Below, in pieces: positions 16,776-25,008 of a stretch of 64,000 nt of DNA. Every line of letters starts with the position of its first letter. Position 1 is the stretch's first letter. The notes under the pieces are model-generated. The model worked only from the letters and a program-made list of their open reading frames with translations, was not told where the DNA came from and made no database searches. Position numbers and translations under genes: made by a program. Source of the DNA: Bacillota bacterium (GTDB lineage Bacteria; Bacillota; Clostridia; Lachnospirales; Lachnospiraceae); the NCBI GenBank assembly GCA_023398375.1, contig JAEWSH010000054.1, positions 1-64,000 on the forward strand. The letters run 5' to 3'.

Positions 16776-17278
16776 CCGTCCACCTCCTTTGTATAAAAAT
16801 TTCAAAATCTAATTAGGGACCTGGGGAACCACCCCGGCCGCTCAACTATTGTTTGGACTATTGCAGCAAGATCAGGTGCTATAACTCACGTTATAGCTAC
16901 GGTTTTCCTGTTTGGAAATCGTTGGCGTTCTGTGTATTCATATGCTGTTGATGTTTCAATCAACCTCGGCTATGCGCCTCGGGCCTGCTCTTGTGTGAGA
17001 TATTCCCGCCAGTTCTGGGAGTGTCATCATCGCTCGCTTCCTTATCAGAAGGTCTTGGCGAATGTCTGTTAACATATGGTACCGCTCATTCAGTTGTATT
17101 TGTGTTCGCTTCATAGCGAATGTCCTATTGTGATACCCATTATAATTCGCCTGTGGGCGAATGTCAATATTATTTTCGCCTCTAGGCGAATATTTTTATT
17201 TACTGTATCTCATTTATCAGATATAATTAGTCCTATAATATTTCATTTTTATTTAATTTCCAGTAAAGGAGGCAGACT
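16776..17278. promoter_or_regulatory. Regulatory region between xis and the XRE regulator
   Basis: No gene. The half nearer xis has a perfect hairpin gctataac-tcac-gttatagc (16878-16897). The half nearer the XRE gene has a family of palindromes: ttcgct-tcat-agcgaa (17105-17120), attcgcc-tgtg-ggcgaat (17145-17162) and ttcgcc-tcta-ggcgaa (17175-17190). The 9-mer gcgaatgtc occurs at 17058, 17116 and 17157. A -10-like TATAAT is at 17234-17239. These look like operators for the divergent XRE protein or excisionase sites. Confidence 0.6.
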
Positions 17279-17851
17279 ATGACCATTGGTAAAAAAATAA
17301 AATTTGTACGAAAACTCAGAAAAATGACCCAGCAGGAACTTGGAGTTGCTGTTGGTTTAGAAGAAAAAGGAGCTGCAAATCGCATTGCACAATATGAATG
17401 CGATTACAGAGTTCCTCAAAAAGACATGCTTATAGATATGGCAAAGGCTATGGATATCAATCCCCTGAACTTTGTCAGCGAAGTTCCAGGAAGCGCAGAA
17501 GATATTATGCAGACTTTCTTCTGGCTGGACGAAGACAACCGTGGTGCAATCAATCTTTTCTCTCTTATCCGTAGTAATAAAAAAGAAAAAGCCACCACAA
17601 AGGCGGTAGCCCAATATGATGACAATGATGATTACTGGCCAGATGAACCGCCAGTCGGTATGTGGTTTAATTATGGGTTGGTTGATGAATTCATGAGAGA
17701 ATGGATGGTTCGAAAGCAGGAGCTGGCGATAAATGAGATTACAGAAAATGAGTATTTGGAATGGAAACTGAATTGGCCGGATACTTGTGATGATTGTGGG
17801 AAGTTTGAAGCAAAGAAAGGATGGAAATATTGCGTTAAAACAATAAAATAG
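17279..17851 (+). CDS. XRE-family regulator of the mobile element
   Basis: 190 residues with an N-terminal lambda-repressor-like helix-turn-helix (IGKKIKFVRKLRKMTQQELGVAVGLEE...IAQYECDYRVPQKDMLIDMAKAM). An acidic linker (YDDNDDYWPDEPP) and a C-terminal domain with four Cys in DTCDDCGKFEAKKGWKYC may bind a metal or sense redox. It is preceded by AAAGGAGG and transcribed away from xis/int across a palindrome-rich region. It probably represses excision genes and its own promoter. This arrangement resembles the ImmR side of an ImmR/ImmA pair. Confidence 0.85.
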   Translation: MTIGKKIKFVRKLRKMTQQELGVAVGLEEKGAANRIAQYECDYRVPQKDMLIDMAKAMDINPLNFVSEVPGSAEDIMQTFFWLDEDNRGAINLFSLIRSNKKEKATTKAVAQYDDNDDYWPDEPPVGMWFNYGLVDEFMREWMVRKQELAINEITENEYLEWKLNWPDTCDDCGKFEAKKGWKYCVKTIK

Positions 17852-18010
17852 TTCCTTTTTATATTACGAAAACTATCATGTAACTATATTATATTTATGA
17901 GAAACACATAGTCGAATTTATTTCTAATACAAAAATTCCTCTTGTAATTATTAATACTTTTTAAGTTCATATTACGAGAAAATACAATTATATGGAGTGA
18001 TTAAATATTT

Positions 18011-19060
18011 ATGGATAAATCATTAGAAAACGATATTATTAATCGCGTAAAATCGATATATGATTATATGCAGGCGCAAATAAAAAAGTTAAACCCAGAC
18101 AAATGGTATAATTCACAACTAGAATTTATAATTAATGACGATAAGGAGATTAATGGTAAGGCATGGTGTGAAAATGATAAAGATCATATAGAAATAAACA
18201 GCGGAGTTATAGATTTATATTATAATTACTTTTCAAAAATAATGGAGCAAGATAAAATTACATTTCTTAAAATGATCAACAAAGATATAGAAGAAGATAA
18301 ACTGAAAGAAATGTCATATGAAGGAATTATATACAAAGAAGGAATACCGATAATTTTTGATAATAAACTAATAGATGACTCCAAAGCTAGATTGCTTGAA
18401 ATTTTTGTATCGCGTTTTATTGTAACCCATGAAATTGGACATATTTTAAATGGGCATTGTAAGTTACTGGCTTCAAAATCTTATGAAGAAGCCCATTTTA
18501 TCCCTATGTATCATACTACAAAAAGTGAATCAATGAGCTCAGACGAAGCTCTTGACAGAAGAACAATGGAAATGGATGCAGATGCATTTGCAGCTACACA
18601 ATCAATGTTACATGTTTTATACCTATACTTTAATTTTGATGAACAAGTAAATATAAAAATGATGGAATCAACAGATATTTTTTATTGGTGGGCTTTCGCT
18701 ATCAGAAGCCACTTTTTAGTATGCCAAGATGAATTTATTGATAATAAATTTTACAAGAAAATGACCCATTTGCCAAGTCATGCTAGATGGATAATGATAT
18801 TAACTATAGCACTAGAGCTGATTCCACAATATAATATTACTGATCAAGAAAAAAAATGTTTTAGTGAAAAAATTATTCAAGGTGCTGCTGAAGCAGAAAT
18901 TAAGTTTAATAACCTTAAATTAACAACTTATAATATTACTAATGAATTGTTGGAGAACAAAGAATTTACAACTTACAAAAATGAAGTAGATACTCACTGG
19001 GAACAAATGAAATCGATTTTGCTTGAATATAGCAGATTGCCATTATTCAATGAATCTTAA
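18011..19060 (+). CDS. Cargo zinc metallopeptidase (HEXXH)
   Basis: 349 residues. RFIVTHEIGHILNGHC gives an HEIGH zinc motif, and DRRTMEMDADAFAATQS supplies the downstream Glu/Asp expected of gluzincins. There is no signal peptide or membrane anchor, so it should be cytosolic. It is AT-rich relative to the int-rep genes, has its own GGAG site, and lies 160 bases after the XRE gene, at the very end of the element. An XRE repressor next to a metallopeptidase recalls ICEBs1 ImmR/ImmA, where the protease cleaves the repressor. This protein is longer than ImmA, however, and need not act on that target. A stand-alone toxin or defence protease is equally possible. Confidence 0.75.
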   Translation: MDKSLENDIINRVKSIYDYMQAQIKKLNPDKWYNSQLEFIINDDKEINGKAWCENDKDHIEINSGVIDLYYNYFSKIMEQDKITFLKMINKDIEEDKLKEMSYEGIIYKEGIPIIFDNKLIDDSKARLLEIFVSRFIVTHEIGHILNGHCKLLASKSYEEAHFIPMYHTTKSESMSSDEALDRRTMEMDADAFAATQSMLHVLYLYFNFDEQVNIKMMESTDIFYWWAFAIRSHFLVCQDEFIDNKFYKKMTHLPSHARWIMILTIALELIPQYNITDQEKKCFSEKIIQGAAEAEIKFNNLKLTTYNITNELLENKEFTTYKNEVDTHWEQMKSILLEYSRLPLFNES

Positions 19061-19073
19061 ATGTAGAATTTCA

Positions 19074-19092
19074 GGTATCAAAAAGGTATCAC
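19074..19092 (+). other. Right-end integrase arm-type double repeat
   Basis: The sequence ggtatcaaaaaggtatcac lies 58 bases from the guaA stop. It matches 346-364 at 17 of 19 positions with the same spacing and orientation. Probable integrase arm-binding site at the guaA side of the element. Confidence 0.6.
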
Positions 19093-19100
19093 GCTCCACA

Positions 19101-19146
19101 GCAAAGCCCCGAGAACCGCGTAAATACGCCATTCTTGGGGCTTTGT
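19101..19146 (-). terminator. Hairpin downstream of guaA
   Basis: caaagcccc and ggggctttg pair around a second imperfect stem (agaaccgcgta with tacgccattct). It begins four bases after the guaA stop. No strong U-run follows on the minus strand, so termination efficiency is uncertain. It may belong to the chromosome or to the element's end. Confidence 0.5.
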
Positions 19147-19149
19147 TCT

Positions 19150-20691
19150 CTATTCAAACTCTATCGTCGCCGGTGGCTTCCCAGTACAATCATACAGTAC
19201 CCGGTTAACACCCTTTACTTCATTCACGATTCTGGTGGTTACTTTACCCAGCACGTCCCAAGGAAGTTCAGCAGATTCCGCGGTCATGAAGTCGGATGTG
19301 GTAACTGCTCTTAGAGCGATTGCATAGTCGTAAGTTCTTTCATCACCCATGACGCCAACGGAACGCATGTTGGTGAGGGCTGCAAAGTATTGGCCGATAC
19401 CTTTGTCGATGCCGGCTTTTGCGATTTCTTCGCGGTAGATGTAGTCTGCTTCCTGGACAATATGCACTTTTTCGGCTGTTACATCGCCGATAATGCGGAT
19501 GCCAAGTCCCGGGCCCGGGAAAGGTTGTCTGTAAACAAGATATTCAGGGATTCCAAGTTCCAGTCCTGCCTTGCGTACTTCATCTTTGAACAGAAGGCGT
19601 AATGGCTCGATGATTTCCTTGAAATCAACGCAGTCAGGAAGACCGCCCACATTATGGTGGGATTTGATGACTGCTGATTTTCCAAGACCGCTTTCAATCA
19701 CGTCCGGATAGATGGTTCCCTGTACGAGATAATCTACCTTGCCGATTTTTTTAGCTTCTTCTTCAAATACGCGGATGAATTCTTCCCCGATAATTTTTCT
19801 CTTTGCTTCCGGTTCTGTCACTCCTGCCAATTTACTATAGAATCTTTCCTGAGCATTGACACGGATAAAGTTCAGCTCGTAAGGACCGTTCGGGCCAAAT
19901 ACAGCTTCTACTTCATCACCTTCGTTTTTGCGGAGAAGTCCGTGATCCACGAATACACAGGTCAGCTGAGGACCGATCGCTTTCGCCAGCAGTACTGCTG
20001 CCACAGAAGAGTCGACACCGCCGGACAGGGCGCATAATACTTTTCCGTCTCCTACTTTTTCACGGATCGACTTGATACTCGACGCTACGAAAGAGTCCAT
20101 CTTCCACTCGCCTTTACATCCGCATACGTTGTATACGAAGTTCGATAGCATCTTCGTACCTTCCTGAGTATGCACTACTTCCGGATGGAACTGCACTGCA
20201 TAGAGCTTCTTTTCTGCATTTTCCATGCCTGCTACCGGACATACCGGCGTGTTGGCTGTAATCGTAAATTCTGCCGGAGCCTCTGCGATATAATCGGTAT
20301 GGCTCATCCAGCATATTGTTTTTGCTGATATCCCTTCAAATAATTTATTGGTAATGTTAACAGCTACCTCTGTCTTTCCGTATTCGCTGACAGGAGCTGT
20401 TGCAACTTTTCCTTCCAATAGATGTGCCATAAGTTGAGATCCATAACAGATGCCAAGTACCGGAATTCCCAATTCAAATAATTCTTTATCACAAAGAGGT
20501 GATTCCTTTTCATAAACACTGTTCGGTCCGCCTGTCAGGATAATACCTTTCGGATTCATTTCTTTCATCTTTTCAATGCTCAGTGTATACGGATGCACTT
20601 CACAATACACGTTACACTCTCTTACCCGTCTTGCAATTAATTGATTATATTGGCCGCCAAAGTCCAATACGACAATCATTTCTCCAACCAT
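19150..20691 (-). CDS. guaA: GMP synthase (glutamine-hydrolysing)
   Basis: 513 residues, full length. It converts XMP to GMP using glutamine and ATP. The N-terminal class I amidotransferase domain has the nucleophile Cys in GICYGSQLMAHLLEG and the His/Glu pair in AVQFHPEV. The ATP-pyrophosphatase domain has the P-loop SGGVDSSVAAVLL, and the C-terminal dimerisation domain ends in TGKPPATIEFE. The end is intact even though a mobile element abuts it, as expected when the attachment site restores the last codons. A sigma-A promoter lies at 20737-20765. Confidence 0.97.
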   Translation of the reverse strand: MVGEMIVVLDFGGQYNQLIARRVRECNVYCEVHPYTLSIEKMKEMNPKGIILTGGPNSVYEKESPLCDKELFELGIPVLGICYGSQLMAHLLEGKVATAPVSEYGKTEVAVNITNKLFEGISAKTICWMSHTDYIAEAPAEFTITANTPVCPVAGMENAEKKLYAVQFHPEVVHTQEGTKMLSNFVYNVCGCKGEWKMDSFVASSIKSIREKVGDGKVLCALSGGVDSSVAAVLLAKAIGPQLTCVFVDHGLLRKNEGDEVEAVFGPNGPYELNFIRVNAQERFYSKLAGVTEPEAKRKIIGEEFIRVFEEEAKKIGKVDYLVQGTIYPDVIESGLGKSAVIKSHHNVGGLPDCVDFKEIIEPLRLLFKDEVRKAGLELGIPEYLVYRQPFPGPGLGIRIIGDVTAEKVHIVQEADYIYREEIAKAGIDKGIGQYFAALTNMRSVGVMGDERTYDYAIALRAVTTSDFMTAESAELPWDVLGKVTTRIVNEVKGVNRVLYDCTGKPPATIEFE

Positions 20692-20736
20692 GTTCTTCCT
20701 CCTGCGTGAATCAGCTATTTTTGCCTAATTGTATAT

Positions 20737-20765
20737 AGTATAAGAAAGTAATCAGGCCTTGTCAA
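20737..20765 (-). promoter_or_regulatory. Sigma-A promoter of guaA
   Basis: On the minus strand TTGACA (20760-20765) and TATACT (20737-20742) are separated by exactly 17 bases. The start codon is 46 bases downstream of the -10 hexamer. No riboswitch-like fold is apparent in the short leader. Confidence 0.8.
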
Positions 20766-20851
20766 AGTAATCTTTTGGAAATATGATGTCAAATCATATT
20801 TTTGTTACTCTTTTACATTTTACAGTGTTAGATTATAAAATCCTTGTAGCA

Positions 20852-21014
20852 ATATTTTTGTTGCTTAGAATTACTTCTCACTCTCCCCGACATGCCGCTA
20901 TATGCGGCACAAACAACCCTGGAGAAGAAGACTCATAAGAGGCTTCTTCCTGTGTGAGACTTAGTATTTCTTAAAAGCGGTTCTTTCGCTTTTATTAGAA
21001 ATTCTTTTCACACT
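20852..21014. repeat. Intergenic repeats between guaA and the MATE gene
   Basis: Bases 20852-20883 match 24978-25009 at 28 of 32 positions (core gcttagaatt then cttctcac). A shorter related copy lies at 20995-21014 over the MATE stop. A small palindrome with arms tgccgc/gcggca is near 20892. The aaaagcg/cgctttt hairpin at 20973-20993 probably terminates the MATE transcript. Confidence 0.45.
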
Positions 21015-22339
21015 GTTTCCATCTTATGAAGCCAGCTGCCTTTCTTATAGCGGATCGTATAGCATACTGCGCGGAATGTCCAGTCAATCGTCATAGCGAT
21101 CCATACCCCCATCAGACCCAGACCGCAGTATCCTGTTAAGATATAAGCAGCGGCAATCCGGAATACCCACATGGATATGATCGCGATCACCATCGGAAGC
21201 ATGACATCGCCTGCCGCCCGAAATGAATTCGGTGTAGAAAAAGAAGGTACCCATGACACGAGTACCATGACCGCATGATATCTGATGACTTCTATGGCAA
21301 GCTGTTCTGTCTCATGGCTCAGTCCATATATGCGAAGCAGAAAGCCCACTGAAAAGAATATAAGAACAGATAAGACCGCCATACCGGCATATGTGATCTT
21401 CATTAATTTTATCGTATAATATCTGGCCTGTCCGGCATCGCCTGCTCCTACACAGATAGCGACGGTAGACAGCTGCGCATAACCGATCGCAATACCCGGC
21501 AGGATATTGAACAGCGTAATGGTATTGGCAACTGCATTTGCTGCTATGGCTGCAGTACCAATGGTGGAGATCAGGCTAAGAAGCAGGATTTTTCCTAATT
21601 GGAACAAACTGTTCTCAAGTCCATTCGGAATCCCTACATACAGGATCTTCCTGATCATATTCTTTTGTAATTTCCACGTAACATGTCCATTCAGGTGAAT
21701 TTCCTTTTTCCTGTCAAACAACATGACAAATATAATAACAGCTGCAACTATCCTGGATACTGTCGTCGGAATCGCTGCTCCTGCCACCCCCATCTTCATG
21801 CCATAGATCATGATTGCATTTCCAGTTATGTTAACCACATTCATGATTGTGGAGACCCACATGGTCACTTTTGAATTTCCCATTGCACGGAATAAGGCTC
21901 CACCCGCATTATAGACTGCTAATGGAAAAAATGACAGTGCGGTTATGAGCAGATAAGTTTTTGCATTCTGCATGACTTCCGGTGTAATGCTCCCGAATAC
22001 CTTTTTTAGGATCAGATCATGCACGCCAATGAATAATATGGTGATCCCGATTGCCAATAATCCAGAAAACAGGATTAACTGCCAGGCAGATCTGCCTGCG
22101 TTCTCAGGATCCTTCTGTCCCAGAAAATGTCCCGCGGTAACAGCACCGCCGGTCGCCAGGGCGCTCAGTATATTGATGATCAGTACATTGATCGTATCTA
22201 CAAGAGATACTCCTGACACGGCCGTCTCTCCTATCCCGGCAACCATGACAGTATCTGCCATACCGACCGTAATCACCAGAATCTGTTCGATGACTAACGG
22301 TATGATTAATTTCTTTAGGTCCTTATTTGAAAAAAGCAT
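21008..22339 (-). CDS. MATE-family multidrug efflux transporter
   Basis: 443 residues with ~12 membrane helices in two MatE repeats. The first starts LKKLIIPLVIEQILVITVGMADTVMVAGIGETAVSGV, and the second starts at the FQLGKILLLSLISTIGTAAIAANAVANTI segment. It exports cationic drugs or metabolites in exchange for Na+ or H+. Length and helix pattern are normal for bacterial NorM/DinF-type members. A perfect 12-bp inverted repeat at 22428-22459, ~90 bases upstream, may regulate it. The substrate cannot be told. Confidence 0.9.
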   Translation of the reverse strand: MLFSNKDLKKLIIPLVIEQILVITVGMADTVMVAGIGETAVSGVSLVDTINVLIINILSALATGGAVTAGHFLGQKDPENAGRSAWQLILFSGLLAIGITILFIGVHDLILKKVFGSITPEVMQNAKTYLLITALSFFPLAVYNAGGALFRAMGNSKVTMWVSTIMNVVNITGNAIMIYGMKMGVAGAAIPTTVSRIVAAVIIFVMLFDRKKEIHLNGHVTWKLQKNMIRKILYVGIPNGLENSLFQLGKILLLSLISTIGTAAIAANAVANTITLFNILPGIAIGYAQLSTVAICVGAGDAGQARYYTIKLMKITYAGMAVLSVLIFFSVGFLLRIYGLSHETEQLAIEVIRYHAVMVLVSWVPSFSTPNSFRAAGDVMLPMVIAIISMWVFRIAAAYILTGYCGLGLMGVWIAMTIDWTFRAVCYTIRYKKGSWLHKMETV

Positions 22340-22427
22340 TTAGTTGTCTCTTCTTTCGTATCTTTATTTCTTTTATTGTATCTATTGTATGCCTATTTCC
22401 GACAACTGTAAATGCCCATCTTTAACT

Positions 22428-22459
22428 GTCTTAAGTGAGCATACGCACTCACTTAAGAC
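22428..22459. promoter_or_regulatory. Perfect 12-bp inverted repeat between spoIIID and MATE
   Basis: Arms gtcttaagtgag and ctcacttaagac surround an 8-base loop. Without a U-run it is a weak terminator candidate for spoIIID. It could also be an operator for the MATE gene starting at 22339. Confidence 0.5.
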
Positions 22460-22510
22460 ATAAACACACTTTGACCCATCCCGAAATTTTTACTGACTCG
22501 TCACTTGATG

Positions 22511-22768
22511 TTATTTATTTAAATAATGTAAGTATTTTTCTTTTGTTGCCATGCCCCCTCGGATGTGACGCTCTGATTTATTTACATCCAAGACTTTCCG
22601 GGCACTTTTGGCAAGCGCTGGGTTAATTTGAATGAGACGGTCTGTAACATCCTTATGTACGGTACTTTTGCTAATGCCAAACTCTTTCGCAGTCTGCCTG
22701 ACAGTAGCATTATAGTCAATAATATAATTGGCAATATCAATTGCTCTTTCTTCAATATAATCTTTCAA
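22511..22768 (-). CDS. spoIIID: Sporulation transcriptional regulator SpoIIID
   Basis: 85 residues, the usual length, with the hallmark helix-turn-helix ATVRQTAKEFGISKSTVHKDVTDRLIQINPALA and the basic tail that contacts the minor groove. SpoIIID acts in the mother cell, switching gene expression between the sigma-E and sigma-K stages. Its presence shows that the organism belongs to an endospore-forming lineage. The upstream GCATACAAAC resembles a sigma-E -10, but I could not fix a convincing -35. Confidence 0.95.
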   Translation of the reverse strand: MKDYIEERAIDIANYIIDYNATVRQTAKEFGISKSTVHKDVTDRLIQINPALAKSARKVLDVNKSERHIRGGMATKEKYLHYLNK

Positions 22769-22833
22769 AAAATCCCCCTACAATACTTTTTTACATATTA
22801 TGTTTTATAAAGGGTTTGTATGCTTTATTCTTT

Positions 22834-22855
22834 AAAAATAGCAAACAAGTTTGCT
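22834..22855 (-). terminator. Terminator after the collapsed permease locus
   Basis: On the minus strand AGCAAAC-TT-GTTTGCT is followed by ATTTTTA. It lies about 55 bases after the end of the fused permease remnant, with another small palindrome (GAACGAT...ATCGTTC) just before it. It was probably the terminator of the original transport operon. Confidence 0.55.
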
Positions 22856-22908
22856 TTGAAGGAACGATAGATCGTTCTTCCAATAATCAGAATTTTTCTA
22901 TCAATCAG

Positions 22909-23781
22909 CTATCCTTTTACGGCTCCAGCCACAAGTCTCTCCTGCACTTGATTACTTAACACGAAGTAGATCCGAATAGTTGGCAGTGTGGCAATCACCA
23001 TACCCGCCCCAATAAGCCCCCAATCAGTGGAATATTGTCCTGCAAACGACATGATTCCGACCGGTAAGGTACGGTATTTGTCACTGTCTACTAATGTATT
23101 TGCAAACATTAATTCATTCCATGTGCCAAGAAAAGTAAAGATAGAGGCAGTTGCCAGTGCCGGTTTAATGATTGGAATCATAATTGTGGCAAAACAACGG
23201 AAAACACCACAGCCATCCATATAGGCAGCCTCTTCCATTTCCTTAGGAATTCCTTTATAGAATCCGGACAGGATCATAATGCTCATTGGAATCGCAAATA
23301 CGATATAAGGAATGAGTAATCCCAGATATCCTCCCTTTAATCCTAATTTATCTAACACTTGGAATAATGGAAGTAATGCTGCCTGTGTCGGAATCATGAT
23401 CCCTAACGTAAAAATCGCAAATACGAACGTACGTAACTTCCAATGCATTCTCGTGGGTGCATAAGCGGCCATTGCAGACAACAGACCCGTTCCATAACCA
23501 TATAGACCTTTTCGAAACAGATTGTTATACATCAACGTTGCCGGTACTTCACTTGCATGATTTGGTCCTCCGTTCGTCATGACATAAATCAGGTCAAATG
23601 CTCTGAGCGAACCGGTAAGTGCAAATATCATGCAGGTCTTTACCACTGGCGCCAATAAAGGAATCGTAATTTTAGCTGCCACCTGCAAATTCGTGGCACC
23701 GTCAATTCTGGCTGCTTCGTAGTAATCACTAGAAATAGATTTGATACCTGCATAGAAAATATTTATCGAATATAAATACAC
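22909..23781 (-). pseudogene. Fused remnants of two sugar ABC permeases
   Basis: The 290-residue frame joins two genes. Residues ~10-85 (AGIKSISSDYYEAARIDGAT...FALTGSLRAFDLIYVMTNGGPN...YGYGTGLLSAM) are the C-terminal part of a MalF/UgpA-type permease. From AAYAPTRMHWKLRTFVFAIFTLGIMIPTQAALLPLFQ onward it is the central and C-terminal part of a MalG/UgpE-type permease with its EAA loop (EEAAYMDGCGVFRCFATIMIPIIKP). The MalG N-terminus, the MalF end and the MalF N-terminus are missing. It overlaps the kinase fragment upstream. It cannot form a normal transporter half pair. Confidence 0.82.
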
Positions 23782-24136
23782 TTTCCATGTAATCCCCGGA
23801 AAGGAGCATATTTACAAGACTCTTTTTCAGAGTCTGCTGAATGACAGGATCAATGGATGTATTCCTGATCTGATTCAAAGAATCCTGTACATTTTTATCA
23901 AAATAGATTAAGTTGGAAAATTGTGATACATTTTCAAAGATAAAATCCATATTTCCCTTTAGCGCTCCCTCTGTCTGCATGGCGACAGAACCAACTTCCT
24001 GCTCAATGTAGCGCGCATTGATAATCCGGAATACGCCAAAAGAAAGTAATATGGATATAATTAGAATAGAAATATAGATGATAATGATCTTTGTTTTTAT
24101 TTTCAGATCCCTAGCAAATTTTACAACATTTTTCAT
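23729..24136 (-). pseudogene. N-terminal fragment of a YesM-type sensor kinase
   Basis: From the ATG at 24136 (GGAG ten bases upstream) the frame encodes a basic start, a TM segment (IKTKIIIIYISILIISILLSFGVF), and the beginning of an extracytoplasmic sensor domain. It then breaks off after about 130 residues and runs out of frame at the junction with the permease remnant. No HAMP, histidine or ATPase domain remains. It resembles the start of the intact kinase at 42737-44536. A deletion has probably removed the rest of the kinase, its regulator, a binding protein and part of the permeases. Confidence 0.78.
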
Positions 24137-24261
24137 ATTTACGCTTCTCCAAAATACTGTTCTCACACCTGAAATCTACGCTATTTTTTTTTATTAATTA
24201 TATTATAGCAAATATGACAATGATACGAAACTTTGTATTTTGCTTAAAAAGGGTAAAATTT

Positions 24262-24897
24262 TTACTTATTTTTAACGCGATATCTTAGCACCGTCTTTAT
24301 TTTCCGTAACTCCTCTTTACTGCACTCTTCTTTTTTAGGCTTTATATAAATTTCGCGATGGACTAGCGTGCTAATTTCAAATCCATTTTCTTTTATAAAT
24401 GACTTCATCAATGCAAAAGATTCCGGTTCGTCATCATAAGGTCCTGTATGCATCATTTGGACACTTAATCCATCTTCCACTTCTCCAAATAGCACTTCTT
24501 CCAGAAATGGATGCGGCTTCTTCTTTCTCACAGCTTCAAGTGCCCTCTCAAAAACCTCATCCGTAACAAACTCCGGCTGCCGTATCATTATTGTATACAA
24601 TAATTCATTTTTTTCCAGAACGTTTTGTTCTTTACCTTCTTCGGTCATATCCCATAATCCCTCTAAAGGATAGACGGTATACTCATAATAGCCCTTAGGG
24701 GTATATCCACTTTTTGGCATCATCCTGACTGCATATGACAAAGAGTATAACACGCCTACTCTTTCAGAAAAATCTAATTCATTTGGGTTTCCTTTTCCAC
24801 TGATCATAAAAAATCTTTGTTTCGGAACTTCAATGATACAAGGTGTTGCCTTTGAAAGATACAACTCTTTTTCTTTTTTTTTCCATTCATATTTCAT
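24262..24897 (-). CDS. GyrI-like small-molecule-binding protein
   Basis: The start at 24897 (MKYEWKKKEKELY) follows an AGAGAGG site; the longer frame adds an unlikely tail. The ~211-residue product has the GyrI/AraC-effector fold: EVPKQRFFMISGKGNPNELDFSERVGVLYSLSYAVR, then VYPLEGLWDM, and VQMMHTGPYDDEPESFALMKSFI. Stand-alone members bind or hydrolyse small hydrophobic molecules. There is no DNA-binding domain. It has its own transcription unit, divergent from nothing nearby. Confidence 0.82.
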   Translation of the reverse strand: MKYEWKKKEKELYLSKATPCIIEVPKQRFFMISGKGNPNELDFSERVGVLYSLSYAVRMMPKSGYTPKGYYEYTVYPLEGLWDMTEEGKEQNVLEKNELLYTIMIRQPEFVTDEVFERALEAVRKKKPHPFLEEVLFGEVEDGLSVQMMHTGPYDDEPESFALMKSFIKENGFEISTLVHREIYIKPKKEECSKEELRKIKTVLRYRVKNK

Positions 24898-25008
24898 TTT
24901 CTTAACCTCTCTTTCTATCATTCTGAATATAACAAAACAAACATGACAACTGATTGTCATGTTTGTTCGTAAATAAAATATTTTTGCGGCTTAGAATTTC
25001 TTCTCACA

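Larger units (their letters stand above)
346..19150. mobile_element. Integrated mobilizable element at the 3' end of guaA
   Basis: The interval holds integrase, excisionase, a RepA-like helicase, partition genes, MobC and a relaxase remnant, plus AT-rich defence-type cargo. It ends against the stop codon of guaA, whose 3' end is a well-known integration target for Firmicute elements. Double GGTATCA repeats at 346-364 and 19074-19092 match at 17 of 19 positions and probably mark the two ends as integrase arm sites. The exact core sites are uncertain. An 8-mer tcaaactc lies in the last guaA codons (19154-19161) and at 235-242, which would put the left end slightly further left, but that match is short enough to be chance. 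Loss of the relaxase core and a stop in parM suggest it can no longer mobilize by its own machinery. Confidence 0.75.

Noticed and set aside
17054..17190. Spaced repeats that could suggest a short CRISPR array
   Set aside because: The repeats are 9-18 bases, palindromic and irregularly spaced, with no cas gene. Operators are more likely.
19023..19208. Plus-strand ORF across the guaA end
   Set aside because: It overlaps arm sites, the terminator hairpin and guaA codons, and has no homolog-like features.
20692..21007. Purine riboswitch upstream of guaA
   Set aside because: The leader from the identified promoter is under 50 bases and has no aptamer-like fold.
22909..23781. Functional single permease at 22909-23781
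   Set aside because: It joins the C-terminus of a MalF-type subunit to a truncated MalG-type one and overlaps a kinase fragment.
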